This document shows, piece after piece, positions 15,995 through 23,728 of a DNA stretch of 26,924 nt; position 1 is the first letter of the stretch; each line of letters begins with the position of its first letter. The translations under genes and the position numbers were made by a program. Source of the stretch: JBDTNQ01 sp039933635 (GTDB lineage Bacteria > Acidobacteriota > Vicinamibacteria > Vicinamibacterales > SCN-69-37); NCBI GenBank assembly GCA_039933635.1, contig JBDTNQ010000059.1, forward strand, positions 1 through 26,924. Reading direction: 5' to 3'. Under the pieces are notes generated by a model that searched no databases, had not been told where the DNA came from, and saw only the letters and a program-made list of their open reading frames with translations.

Positions 15995-16360
15995 TCAGAG
16001 GGTGTCGAATGCGGGAGGCGCGCGAGCGGGACGAAGACCGACCACCATCGCCGCTGACCCGTGATCGTCGGCCACAGCGACGGCGAGCATCGTGTCGAGA
16101 TCCGGCACGACGGCGGCAACAGCCATGGGGGCGGCGTTGCCGAAGGCCCGGTGCCAGTGACAGAACGCGCAGTGTTCGTCCTGAACCGGGGGCTGAACGG
16201 AGGAAATCTTCTGGGTGGCGTGATCGGCGCCGAGGACGAGCGGACCGCAATCGCGGTCCGTTTCGGTGAGCGTATGGCCGGGCGCGAACGACGGTCCGGC
16301 GAGGCCCAGCAGGACCGCCAACACGGCGACGCGTCGCACAAAGCGCGCTAAACCACTCAC
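15995..16360 (-). CDS. Small exported CxxCH protein of the zinc cluster
   Basis: About 121 residues. An N-terminal hydrophobic segment (VAVLAVLLGLAGPSFA) acts as signal peptide or anchor; the remainder holds DCGPLVLGADHAT and HCAFCHWHRAFGN (Cys64, Cys67, His68, His70). I recognise the CxxCHWxR pattern from small exported proteins next to metal-uptake genes, where Cys and His suggest metal binding, but it has no characterised function. CxxCH could also bind heme c, though this protein lacks other cytochrome features. The start is unsettled: GTG 16360 follows GGAGG by only one base, and a TTG at 16396 also opens the frame. It is upstream of and co-directional with the porin, binding-protein and permease genes, with 130 bp between. 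Confidence 0.65.
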   Translation of the reverse strand: MSGLARFVRRVAVLAVLLGLAGPSFAPGHTLTETDRDCGPLVLGADHATQKISSVQPPVQDEHCAFCHWHRAFGNAAPMAVAAVVPDLDTMLAVAVADDHGSAAMVVGLRPARAPPAFDTL

Positions 16361-16413
16361 ACCTCCATTCTGGGGGCCGGGCGGCAAAAGCGTCAAGCTG
16401 GCTGGCCAAAGAT

Positions 16414-16419
16414 TAATAT
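16414..16419 (+). promoter_or_regulatory. -10 element of a likely leaderless promoter
   Basis: TAATAT ends exactly seven bases before the ATG at 16427, so transcription would begin at or next to the start codon. No Shine-Dalgarno lies in the intervening CCGCTTA, which agrees with a leaderless message. The surrounding bases are unusually AT-rich for this window. I could not find a convincing -35. Confidence 0.55.
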
Positions 16420-16426
16420 CCGCTTA

Positions 16427-17869
16427 ATGCCTGTCCGACGGCCTCTCCGCCGCCCGGCTCCGCCGGCCGACCTGGCCACCCTGCGCACGCTCGCCGATCA
16501 GGCGCTGAGCCGTACGGCTGGCGCGCCCCTCGTGAGCGGCAACGACGTGCGTGTCCTGCGGGACGCCGCCGAAAACTACCCGGCGTGGACCGCCGCGATG
16601 GAACAGGCCGAGCACTCGATCCACGTGGAGATGTACATTTTTCACAACGACGCGGTGGGCCGGCGATTCGTGGCGCTGCTGGCGGAGAAAGCGCGCACCG
16701 GTGTCGCGGTGCGCATCCTCTATGACTGGTTCGGCTGCGGCTTGGGCGGCATGTTCGCCCTGTTCCGCCCCGCGATCGAGGCCGGCGCGGAAGTTCATGC
16801 CTTTAACCCGCCGTCGATCAAGGCAGCCCTCGGCTGGGTGCGACGCAATCACCGCAAACTGATCGTCGTCGACAGCGACACCGCGTTCGTCGCGGGCCTC
16901 TGCATCGGCCGGGAGTGGGAAGGCATCCCCGAACGCCGCCTCGAGCCGTGGCGCGACACAGGCGTCGCGCTGAAAGGGCCGGTCGTCGCCGAAGCCGAAG
17001 CGTCCTTCGCGCGCAGTTGGGCCCTGGTGGGGGGACGTCCGTTCGACCCGCTGCCGCGGGCACATAACGATCCCCCGGCCGGGACCGTGAGCCTGCGCTT
17101 GATTCCGACCGAGCCTTTCACCGGCAACCTGCTCCGGCTCGACCTGCTTATCGCCAGCGTCGCGCGCAAATCGCTGTGGATTACGGACGCCTATTTCATC
17201 GGCACCGGGCCGTATCTCGCATCGCTCATCCGCGCGGCCCGCGACGGCGTCGACGTGCGACTGCTCCTGCCGCAGGCGAGCGATGTCGGCTGGGTGGTGC
17301 CGGTGTCACGGTCGCTCTATCGCCCCTTGCTCGAGGCCGGCGTCCGCATCTTCGAGTGGAACGGCACGATGATGCACGCCAAGTCCGCGGTGGCCGACGG
17401 GCGGTGGTGCCGCATCGGCTCGACCAATCTGAACGTCAACAGTTGGATCGGTAACTGGGAACTGGACGTCGCGATCGAGGACGAGTCCGTCGCGACGACG
17501 CTGGGCGAGCACTTCACGGAGGACCTCTCGCGGTCGACCGAGATCGTGCTCGCAAACCTGAAGTCGGCCGGACGGTCAGTCACGGCGCCCCTGGGGCCAC
17601 AGAAGGCCCACGGCAAACGACGCGCCGCCAGACGGATGCTGCGGTCGGTGACCGGCGTCGGACGCAGCGTTGGCGCGGCCGTCACGGGCAATCGTGGACT
17701 CGAGACGTTCGAGGCCACGCCGATCGCGCTTGCGGCAGGCGCGCTCCTGACCTTCGCGTCCGTCAGCTTCTACTTTCCGCGGCTGCTCGCCTTTCCCGTG
17801 GCCGGTCTCGCGACGTGGATTGGCGTGACGTTCCTTGCCGAGGCATGGTCGGTATGGAGACATCGCTGA
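16427..17869 (+). CDS. Cardiolipin synthase-like phospholipase D
   Basis: A 480-residue protein with two PLD motifs: H142-x-K144-x4-D149 (NHRKLIVVD) with its following Gly, and H317-x-K319-x4-D324 (MHAKSAVAD) followed by GSTN. Both catalytic His-Lys-Asp sets are intact. Cardiolipin synthases of this class join two phosphatidylglycerol molecules or transfer a phosphatidyl group; the N-terminal membrane helices of the E. coli enzymes are missing. Instead one or two hydrophobic segments (about 432-472) lie at the C-terminus and probably tether it to the inner membrane. The last 16 bp overlap the start of the gluQ gene. The start has no Shine-Dalgarno but a -10 element at the leaderless distance. 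Confidence 0.92.
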   Translation: MPVRRPLRRPAPPADLATLRTLADQALSRTAGAPLVSGNDVRVLRDAAENYPAWTAAMEQAEHSIHVEMYIFHNDAVGRRFVALLAEKARTGVAVRILYDWFGCGLGGMFALFRPAIEAGAEVHAFNPPSIKAALGWVRRNHRKLIVVDSDTAFVAGLCIGREWEGIPERRLEPWRDTGVALKGPVVAEAEASFARSWALVGGRPFDPLPRAHNDPPAGTVSLRLIPTEPFTGNLLRLDLLIASVARKSLWITDAYFIGTGPYLASLIRAARDGVDVRLLLPQASDVGWVVPVSRSLYRPLLEAGVRIFEWNGTMMHAKSAVADGRWCRIGSTNLNVNSWIGNWELDVAIEDESVATTLGEHFTEDLSRSTEIVLANLKSAGRSVTAPLGPQKAHGKRRAARRMLRSVTGVGRSVGAAVTGNRGLETFEATPIALAAGALLTFASVSFYFPRLLAFPVAGLATWIGVTFLAEAWSVWRHR

Positions 17870-18741
17870 CCCGGCTCACGCGGTTTGCACCTGCGCCCAC
17901 CGGCTTCCTCCACCTCGGACACGTCGTCAACGCCATCTACGTGTGGGGATGGGGCGGACGCACGGGCGCGCGCGTCGTGCTCCGGATCGAGGACCACGAC
18001 CGCCAGCGATCGCGGCCGGCCTTCGAAGAGGCGCTACTGGACGATCTGGACTGGCTCGGGTTCGTGCCGGACGAATTCGGGACGAAGGATTTCCGTCACG
18101 GGACGTGCGCATCGCGCCAGAGCGATCGTGGCGCCATTTACGCGCGCGAAGCGCGGTCTCTCATCGATCGTGGTCTGGTCTACGGCTGCACCTGCTCGCG
18201 GCACGACCTGACGGCGATCCACGCCGCAGGCCTTGGGGGCGACGGTGGCCGGTGCCGGCACGCCGGTCACGCGCCGGAGGAGCATCTGGCGTGGCGTCTC
18301 GTGTGCGACGACACGGTCGAGCGCTTCGAGGACGCGTTGCACGGCGTCGTGGAGCAGCGGCCGTTCAAAGAGCACGGCGACGTGGTGATTCGCGATCGTC
18401 ACGGCAACTGGACATACCAGTTCGCTGTCGTCGTCGACGATCATTTCCAGGGCATAGACCTGGTAGCGCGCGGTGATGACTTACTGTCGTCGACCGGGCT
18501 TCAAATCGCGCTCGGCCGCACAATTGGAAGACCCCGACCGGCGCACTTCCTGCATCACCCACTCGCGACGTCGACGTCGGGACGCAAGCTGAGCAAGTCC
18601 GACGGCGACACAGGCATCCGAAACCTTCGTGCGCACGGTTGGACGGCTCCCGACGTCATCGGAGAAGCTGCGCACATCGTCGGTCTCCTCCCAACGGCTG
18701 CACCGCTCCCCGCTTCTTCAGTTGCTAATCTATTTCTCTAA
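17854..18741 (+). CDS. gluQ: Glutamyl-Q tRNA(Asp) synthetase
   Basis: A 295-residue cytoplasmic enzyme that attaches glutamate to the queuosine in the anticodon of tRNA(Asp). It matches the catalytic half of glutamyl-tRNA synthetase and lacks an anticodon-binding domain. The HIGH signature is PTGFLHLGH (15-23), the KMSKS-like motif is KLSKS (245-249), and IEDHDRQR (45-52) is the family sequence after strand two. Cys112, Cys114 and Cys134 (GCTCSR and GRCRHAGH) form the likely zinc site. Length is close to the E. coli YadB protein. The frame opens at 17815 inside the upstream gene; ATG 17854 gives the natural N-terminus, ATG 17845 is an alternative. It overlaps the PLD gene by 16 bp and is probably co-transcribed. 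Confidence 0.94.
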   Translation: METSLTRLTRFAPAPTGFLHLGHVVNAIYVWGWGGRTGARVVLRIEDHDRQRSRPAFEEALLDDLDWLGFVPDEFGTKDFRHGTCASRQSDRGAIYAREARSLIDRGLVYGCTCSRHDLTAIHAAGLGGDGGRCRHAGHAPEEHLAWRLVCDDTVERFEDALHGVVEQRPFKEHGDVVIRDRHGNWTYQFAVVVDDHFQGIDLVARGDDLLSSTGLQIALGRTIGRPRPAHFLHHPLATSTSGRKLSKSDGDTGIRNLRAHGWTAPDVIGEAAHIVGLLPTAAPLPASSVANLFL

Positions 18742-18761
18742 TGGTATTTGTCTTTCACCCT

Positions 18762-18804
18762 ATTAATGGTCGACTGGTCGGCCATTGATGTCATCTAGTG
18801 ACAT
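18762..18804 (+). promoter_or_regulatory. Two adjoining dyads in an AT-rich spacer
   Basis: The 105-bp spacer before the AT-hook gene is much richer in A and T than its surroundings. A 12-bp stem (18762-18773 with 18778-18789, loop CTGG) pairs completely in RNA if two G-U pairs are allowed. It overlaps by two bases a perfect dyad ATGTCA-N5-TGACAT (18788-18804), typical in size of a repressor operator. No T-tract follows, so terminator function for gluQ is doubtful. A clear -35/-10 pair is not evident, although TATAGA overlaps the right flank of the dyad. Confidence 0.5.
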
Positions 18805-18846
18805 ATAGACGACCTTAGAGTCCCCCCACACAAGGAAAACGCCTGA

Positions 18847-19248
18847 ATGGCCAAAAAGACGACAAACGCCAAGTCCTCAGACATCGCAGCGGCTCTTGGC
18901 GAGCTCTCGAAGAAGGTAAGTAACTGGAAGGAAGAACGGACGCTCATGACGCGCGAGCTGCAGCGGCTCGCGGAACTGACGGGGTCGATGCTTCGCGAAC
19001 TGGGCGAGGTTGGCGCGCCCACGTCTGGCGCGGGAACACGTCGCGGTGGTCGTCCGCGCGGGTACAAGACGTCGGCGGCGACCCGCGCTAAACTGCGCGC
19101 AGCCTGGCGGCGACGCAAGGAAGGCGCCGGGGGAACGAGCAAGGCGGCCAAGTCCGGCACCGGGAAGCGGACGATGTCGGCCGAGGCTCGGGCGCGTATT
19201 GCCGAAGCCCAACGGAAGCGCTGGGCCGCAGCTCGCGCTGGTAAATAG
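18847..19248 (+). CDS. Basic AT-hook protein, possibly nucleoid-associated
   Basis: A 133-residue, very basic protein. Residues 10-55 are helical and probably coiled coil (LGELSKKVSNWKEER, LQRLAELTGSMLREL). GRPRG at 68-72 is an AT-hook core, followed by RAKLRAAWRRR, and the end RTMSAEARARIAEAQRKRW recalls short DNA-binding repeats (NUMOD3-like) seen in Acidobacteria. The two similar C-terminal segments, at 77-91 and 107-126, may each bind DNA. ATG at 18847 follows AAGGA. The likely role is binding AT-rich DNA as a nucleoid-shaping or silencing factor; the AT-rich promoter with dyads directly upstream would be a natural self-target. Family identity is not known to me and the role is inference. 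Confidence 0.78.
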   Translation: MAKKTTNAKSSDIAAALGELSKKVSNWKEERTLMTRELQRLAELTGSMLRELGEVGAPTSGAGTRRGGRPRGYKTSAATRAKLRAAWRRRKEGAGGTSKAAKSGTGKRTMSAEARARIAEAQRKRWAAARAGK

Positions 19249-19281
19249 TCAACAGAGTTCGTCCCCAAGGAGGGTGCGACG

Positions 19282-20607
19282 ATGCGACGAGGGACGCTTC
19301 GTGTTCTCACTACAGTCGCCATCGGCAGCGCGCTCTCGCTGGGTCTCTTCGCCCAGGGTCAGACGCCGGTCTTCCGGGCCGGCGTCGACCTGATTGCGGT
19401 CGACGTGCAAGTCGTCGACGGGGACGGCCGGCCCATTCCCGCCCTCCGGCCTCAGGATTTCGACGTTTCGATCAGCGGCAAGACGCGGCGCGTCGCGTCG
19501 GCGGAATTCATCGAAAGCACGCGACTGGACGGGTCTGCCCTGAACGGATCCGGATCCGGAGCCGGACAGGTCACCAGCATCGGCGGCGGTCCGACGGCCT
19601 CGAACATCTGGCCGACTGGCGGCCTGACCGGCACTGGACGGATGTACGTGCTCGCCTTCGATACCGACAGTTTCAGCGTCGGCGAATCCCGGGATGTGGT
19701 GGGGGCCGCGCGCGGATTCATCCAGCGCCTGCAGCCGGCCGATCAGGTCGGTCTCTACACGTTCCCCGTGGGTCCGCGGCTGGAGCCCACGACTGATCAC
19801 GGAGCGGTGAGCAAGCAGGTCGATACGATCGTCGGCCACCTCCAGAACATGCCTGGCGAGTTCAACCTGACGCCGTCCGAGATCATCGACGTGACGGCGG
19901 AGATCGGTCGTGCCCGCGCGAACAACGTCGGGCGCGGCGCCGCGACGCCGGTGCTGTCCGGGAACGAGGGTGAGGTCACGCGACGCGTGCAACTGCGCGA
20001 GTGCGGCGCGACGGACGTCAGCTGCGTCGAACAGATTCAGACCGAAGCACAGTCCCTGGCCTTCTACCTCGAGGGCCGCGCGACCGAAGGCCTGAATGGG
20101 TTGCGATCGCTCATTCAGCTGCTGAACGACGAGCCCGGCCGCAAGACCGTGGTGCTCTTCAGTGCCGGGATTGCCAGCACCGACCGGCCGGGTGGACGTC
20201 CTGAGATCGGCGATCTGGCCAAGCAGCTCGGCCAGGACGCGGCCGCGACGAACACCACCATCTACGTTGTGCACCTCGACGCCGGTCCGTGGCGGCAGAT
20301 GGCCGCCGAGACGCGGAAGACCGACAATCCACCGGTCTCGCGCAGCCGCGACAACGCGGTGACGGGACGCCTGTTGTCAGAGTTCTCCGGCGCGTCCGGC
20401 GGCACGCTCATGCGGGTGGTGATGGGCGGGGGCGGGTGGGCGCTGGATCGCGTGCTGCGGGAAACGTCCTCGCACTACCTCCTAGGCGTCGAGCCCGCCG
20501 ACACGGACCGCGACGGCAAACTCCGCACGTTGAACGTGAAGGTCAGACAGAAGGGCACCACGGTCCGCAGCCGCATCTGGGTGGTCGTACCCAAGCGGAC
20601 GCTCTAA
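19282..20607 (+). CDS. VWFA-related exported protein of acidobacterial type
   Basis: A 441-residue exported protein. A signal peptide (VLTTVAIGSALSLGLFAQG) is followed by the N-terminal Ig-like segment VFRAGVDLIAVDVQVVDGDG with LRPQDFDVSISGK, which marks the VWFA-related Acidobacteria family (TIGR03436-like), and then a von Willebrand A fold from about 130 to 400. The metal-site sequence is VLAFDTDSFSVGES rather than a clean DxSxS, so metal binding may be changed or lost. A GSGSGAG linker is coded by a short 6-bp repeat. ATG at 19282 follows AAGGAGG. These proteins are numerous in Acidobacteria but uncharacterised; protein-protein contact in the periplasm or at the surface is presumed. Confidence 0.92.
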   Translation: MRRGTLRVLTTVAIGSALSLGLFAQGQTPVFRAGVDLIAVDVQVVDGDGRPIPALRPQDFDVSISGKTRRVASAEFIESTRLDGSALNGSGSGAGQVTSIGGGPTASNIWPTGGLTGTGRMYVLAFDTDSFSVGESRDVVGAARGFIQRLQPADQVGLYTFPVGPRLEPTTDHGAVSKQVDTIVGHLQNMPGEFNLTPSEIIDVTAEIGRARANNVGRGAATPVLSGNEGEVTRRVQLRECGATDVSCVEQIQTEAQSLAFYLEGRATEGLNGLRSLIQLLNDEPGRKTVVLFSAGIASTDRPGGRPEIGDLAKQLGQDAAATNTTIYVVHLDAGPWRQMAAETRKTDNPPVSRSRDNAVTGRLLSEFSGASGGTLMRVVMGGGGWALDRVLRETSSHYLLGVEPADTDRDGKLRTLNVKVRQKGTTVRSRIWVVVPKRTL

Positions 20608-20673
20608 AGGTCTGCGGGTCCAGGGCTCCATCGGGACGATCCGAATCCGTGCATAATGCGCCGGGAGCGCAAA

Positions 20674-21054
20674 ATGAGCCGACTGCTCTACGTCTGTCTT
20701 GGCGGCGCCATCGGCTCGGGTGCGCGCTATCTCGTCGGCCTCTGGGCCCTGCAGCGGTTTGGCCCCGGCTTCCCCTACGGCACGCTCATCGTCAACATCG
20801 TCGGCTGCTTCGTCATCGCCGCGGTGATGCAGGCCGCGCTGCAGCTCGAGTGGTCGCCGACGCTGCGTATGGCGATCACCGTCGGCTTCGTCGGTGGGCT
20901 CACGACCTACTCGAGCTTCAACTACGAAACGCTGCGGCTCGTCGAAGAAGGCGCGTCGACGATCGCGCTGCTGAATGTCGCGGCGACACTCGTGGGCGGC
21001 GCGATCGCAGGATGGTTGGGATTCGTCGTGTCGCGTGCGGTGATCGGGACTTAA
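20674..21054 (+). CDS. crcB: Fluoride channel FluC/CrcB
   Basis: A 126-residue, four-helix inner-membrane protein that forms antiparallel dimers exporting fluoride. Family marks are GGAIGSGARY near the N-terminus, GTLIVNIVGCF with the conserved Asn41, and GGLTTYSSF (74-82). The usual TTFSTF is TTYSSF here, so one of the two pore phenylalanines is tyrosine. ATG at 20674 follows GGGAG by seven bases; an ATG 18 bases earlier would add RRERK residues outside the fold. CATAAT at 20652-20657 could be the -10. I looked for a fluoride riboswitch in the 66-bp leader and saw none. It is convergent with the permease gene, with 22 bp between. Confidence 0.93.
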   Translation: MSRLLYVCLGGAIGSGARYLVGLWALQRFGPGFPYGTLIVNIVGCFVIAAVMQAALQLEWSPTLRMAITVGFVGGLTTYSSFNYETLRLVEEGASTIALLNVAATLVGGAIAGWLGFVVSRAVIGT

Positions 21055-21076
21055 GCGACCGGGTCTGTCTATCTCC

Positions 21077-23728
21077 TCACTCGGCTCTCAACGCGTCGAT
21101 CGGATTGACGGCCGCGGCGCGGCGCGCCGGCACGTAGCTCGCGGCGAGCGCCGAGCACACGAGCACCACGGCCACGACCGCGAGCGTGGGAGCGTCCCAG
21201 GGCGCCGTACTGAACAGCAAGGCGCGCATCAGCGTCGCAATGCCGACCGCCAGCAACATTCCCACGCCGACGCCGGCCACTGCGAGCTTGCCCGCTTCGC
21301 GTACGACCATGCCGGCGACCGTGTGCCGCTCGGCGCCAAGCGCGAGGCGCACGCCGATTTCACGCGTGCGCTGGCTCACGAGATAGGCCAGCACGCCGTA
21401 GAGGCCAATCACACCCAGCGCCCACGCCGCGCCCGCGAATGCTGCCACGAGCCACGCCGTGGATCGATGCATGTACGCCGAGGGCGACGCGTCGATGTAA
21501 TCCTCAATCGTCGTGGGACTCATCGTGCCGATGTTCGGATCGATCCCGCGGATGATCGAATCGAGCGCCGGGAGGATCGATGCCGGTGGCACAGCGGTGC
21601 GCACAATCAGCGCCATCGACGTGTCGGAATCCTGATTGAAGGGGTAGTACACCGCCGGCCAGATTTCGTCGTCGAGGCCACCTTCTCGCAAGTCGGCGAC
21701 CACACCGACGACCTCGACGATGCTGTCGGGAGTGAGGCCCGTGTTGCCGATGCGCTGCCCGATGGGATCCTCGTTCGGAAAATACCGTCGCTGCAGCGCC
21801 TGGTTGATCATCACCACGCGCGGGTGCGCGGCATCATCCGCATCCGCGAAACGCCGACCGCGAATCTGCTGCACTTTGAGCGTCTCGAAGTACGAGGCGC
21901 TCACCTGCCGGTAGTTCACCTCGTTGTGCTCGCCGTTAAACGGCTGGCCCACGATGCGGATCCACGTCGTGTTGCCATTGAAGCTGACCGGGCGAACGCT
22001 CGTGTGACCGACCGCGGTCACGCCGGGAATGCGCCCCACCTGTTCGGCAATCGTTCGGCTGAGGCCCACGGCTGCGGCGTGGCCTTCAAAGCGCGGTCCG
22101 AAGGCCGCAAGCCGGATCGAGGCCAGGCCGGTCGGCTCGAACCCGAGCTCCGCGTGCATCAGGCGATACGCGCTACGACCGAGGAGTCCCGCGCCGACGA
22201 GCAGTACCACCGCAATGATCAGCTCGACGACCACGAGCCGCGCGCCGAGGCGACGCCAGGTGCGTCCTGAAGATCCACGGCTGCCTTCCGCGAGACTGAA
22301 GATGGCGTCCGATCGCGAGAGCCGCACGAGTGGCGTCACGGCGAGCACAAGCGTGGACAGCGTGACAATGCCCGCCACGCCAGCGATGAGCCGTCCACTC
22401 ACGTCCATGCTCTGCAGGTACGGCATCCGATTGATGAGATCCGCGGGAATCAGGTGCACGAGCGCCGGCACCACGAACCACGCCGCGACGAGGCCGAGCG
22501 CGGTGCCACTGATCACGAGGACGAGCGCCTCAACGGTGAATTGCGCGGCGAGCCGGCTTCTCGACGCGCCAATGGCTCGTCGCACCGCAAGCTCGCGCTG
22601 GCGACTGTCCGTGCGCACGAGCAGCAGGCTCGAAACGTTGAGGCAGGCAATCACCTGGAGCAGCACGACGCCGCCAAGCAGCAACAGCAGCGCCGGGCGC
22701 ACGTTGCCCGCGGCGACCTCGGACAGCGGCGCCACGACGGCACCCTGGCCGCGATTGCTGTCCGGATACTGCTGCTCGAGTCGCGCGGCGATGCCGACGA
22801 GCTCCGCGCGCGCGGCCTCGATGGACACGCCGTCCTTCAGTCTGGCGACGCCGTAGAGGTTGTGGCACGAGCGCCGCTGCTCGCAGCCGCGTGGCGTGGT
22901 GATGGGCGTCCACATCTCCGCGGTGCCAGCGGGGGCGAACTCGAACTGCGGCGGCAGGATGCCGATGACCTGATGCGGCGCGCTGTCGAGCGTGATGGTC
23001 TGGCCGAGGATCGAGGCCTGCCCTCCGAAGTATTTCTGCCACGCGACGTGACTCAGCACCACCGTCTCTGCGGCTCCGGGCTGCCCCTCCTCGTCGCGGA
23101 AGTCGCGCCCGATCGCCGGGGTGATGCCCAGTGTCCTGAAGAACCCAGCCGTGACACGGACGGCCGTCACCGGACGCGCGCCCGAGGGCGTGTTCATCAT
23201 GAAGCCGGAGCCCGTGTACGCGTCGAACGCGGCAAAGACCGTGTTCATGCGCTTCCAATCGAGGTAGTCCTGGTACGAGAGGTTGTCCCGCGGAATCTGC
23301 TTCACCGACTCGGTCACGTCCACGAGTCGTGTGGGTTGTTGATACGGCAGTGGACGAAGCAACGCCGCGTCGACGAACGCGAGAATCGTGACGGTCGACG
23401 CCATGCCGAGCGCGAGCACGAGGATGGCGGCCGCCGCGAACCCTGGCGAGCGCCGCAACTGGCGGGACGCGAACCGGACATCGCGTCGCAGCACATCGAT
23501 CAGCGGAAGACGACGACGATCGCGGTGGGCTTCGCGAACGCCTTCGATCCCGCCGAGCGTGATGGACGCGTGGCGTCGCGCCTCGGCTGGCGACATCCCG
23601 GCACGCAGGTTGTCATCGATATGCAGCTGCAGGTGGCTCTCGAGTTCGGCGTTGAAGTCGGCCTCGGCCGGCCGTCCACCGAAGAGATCCCGCACTCGCA
23701 GCATCCATGCGCGCACGCGACGCATCAT
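21077..23728 (-). CDS. ADOP orphan permease (MacB/FtsX type)
   Basis: An 883-residue inner-membrane protein with the acidobacterial duplicated orphan permease plan. An N-terminal cytoplasmic segment (LRVRDLFGG, AEADFNAELESHLQLHIDDN, GMSPAEARR) precedes two MacB-type halves: a first membrane helix (AAAILVLALGMASTVTI), a periplasmic domain, three helices (about 400-560), then a second periplasmic domain and three C-terminal helices (about 750-870, LYGVLAYLVSQRTREIGVRLA). No Walker motifs and no ATPase gene are present, as expected for orphan permeases. The frame opens at 24160, but ATG 23728 follows GGGAG by five bases and overlaps the PadR stop (ATGATG). Substrate unknown; the family is assumed to move or sense compounds under PadR control. 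Confidence 0.93.
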   Translation of the reverse strand: MMRRVRAWMLRVRDLFGGRPAEADFNAELESHLQLHIDDNLRAGMSPAEARRHASITLGGIEGVREAHRDRRRLPLIDVLRRDVRFASRQLRRSPGFAAAAILVLALGMASTVTILAFVDAALLRPLPYQQPTRLVDVTESVKQIPRDNLSYQDYLDWKRMNTVFAAFDAYTGSGFMMNTPSGARPVTAVRVTAGFFRTLGITPAIGRDFRDEEGQPGAAETVVLSHVAWQKYFGGQASILGQTITLDSAPHQVIGILPPQFEFAPAGTAEMWTPITTPRGCEQRRSCHNLYGVARLKDGVSIEAARAELVGIAARLEQQYPDSNRGQGAVVAPLSEVAAGNVRPALLLLLGGVVLLQVIACLNVSSLLLVRTDSRQRELAVRRAIGASRSRLAAQFTVEALVLVISGTALGLVAAWFVVPALVHLIPADLINRMPYLQSMDVSGRLIAGVAGIVTLSTLVLAVTPLVRLSRSDAIFSLAEGSRGSSGRTWRRLGARLVVVELIIAVVLLVGAGLLGRSAYRLMHAELGFEPTGLASIRLAAFGPRFEGHAAAVGLSRTIAEQVGRIPGVTAVGHTSVRPVSFNGNTTWIRIVGQPFNGEHNEVNYRQVSASYFETLKVQQIRGRRFADADDAAHPRVVMINQALQRRYFPNEDPIGQRIGNTGLTPDSIVEVVGVVADLREGGLDDEIWPAVYYPFNQDSDTSMALIVRTAVPPASILPALDSIIRGIDPNIGTMSPTTIEDYIDASPSAYMHRSTAWLVAAFAGAAWALGVIGLYGVLAYLVSQRTREIGVRLALGAERHTVAGMVVREAGKLAVAGVGVGMLLAVGIATLMRALLFSTAPWDAPTLAVVAVVLVCSALAASYVPARRAAAVNPIDALRAE

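Noticed and set aside
20608..20673. Possible fluoride riboswitch before crcB
   Set aside because: The leader lacks the conserved pseudoknot and GATG-type elements of the class and is too short for the fold plus an expression platform.
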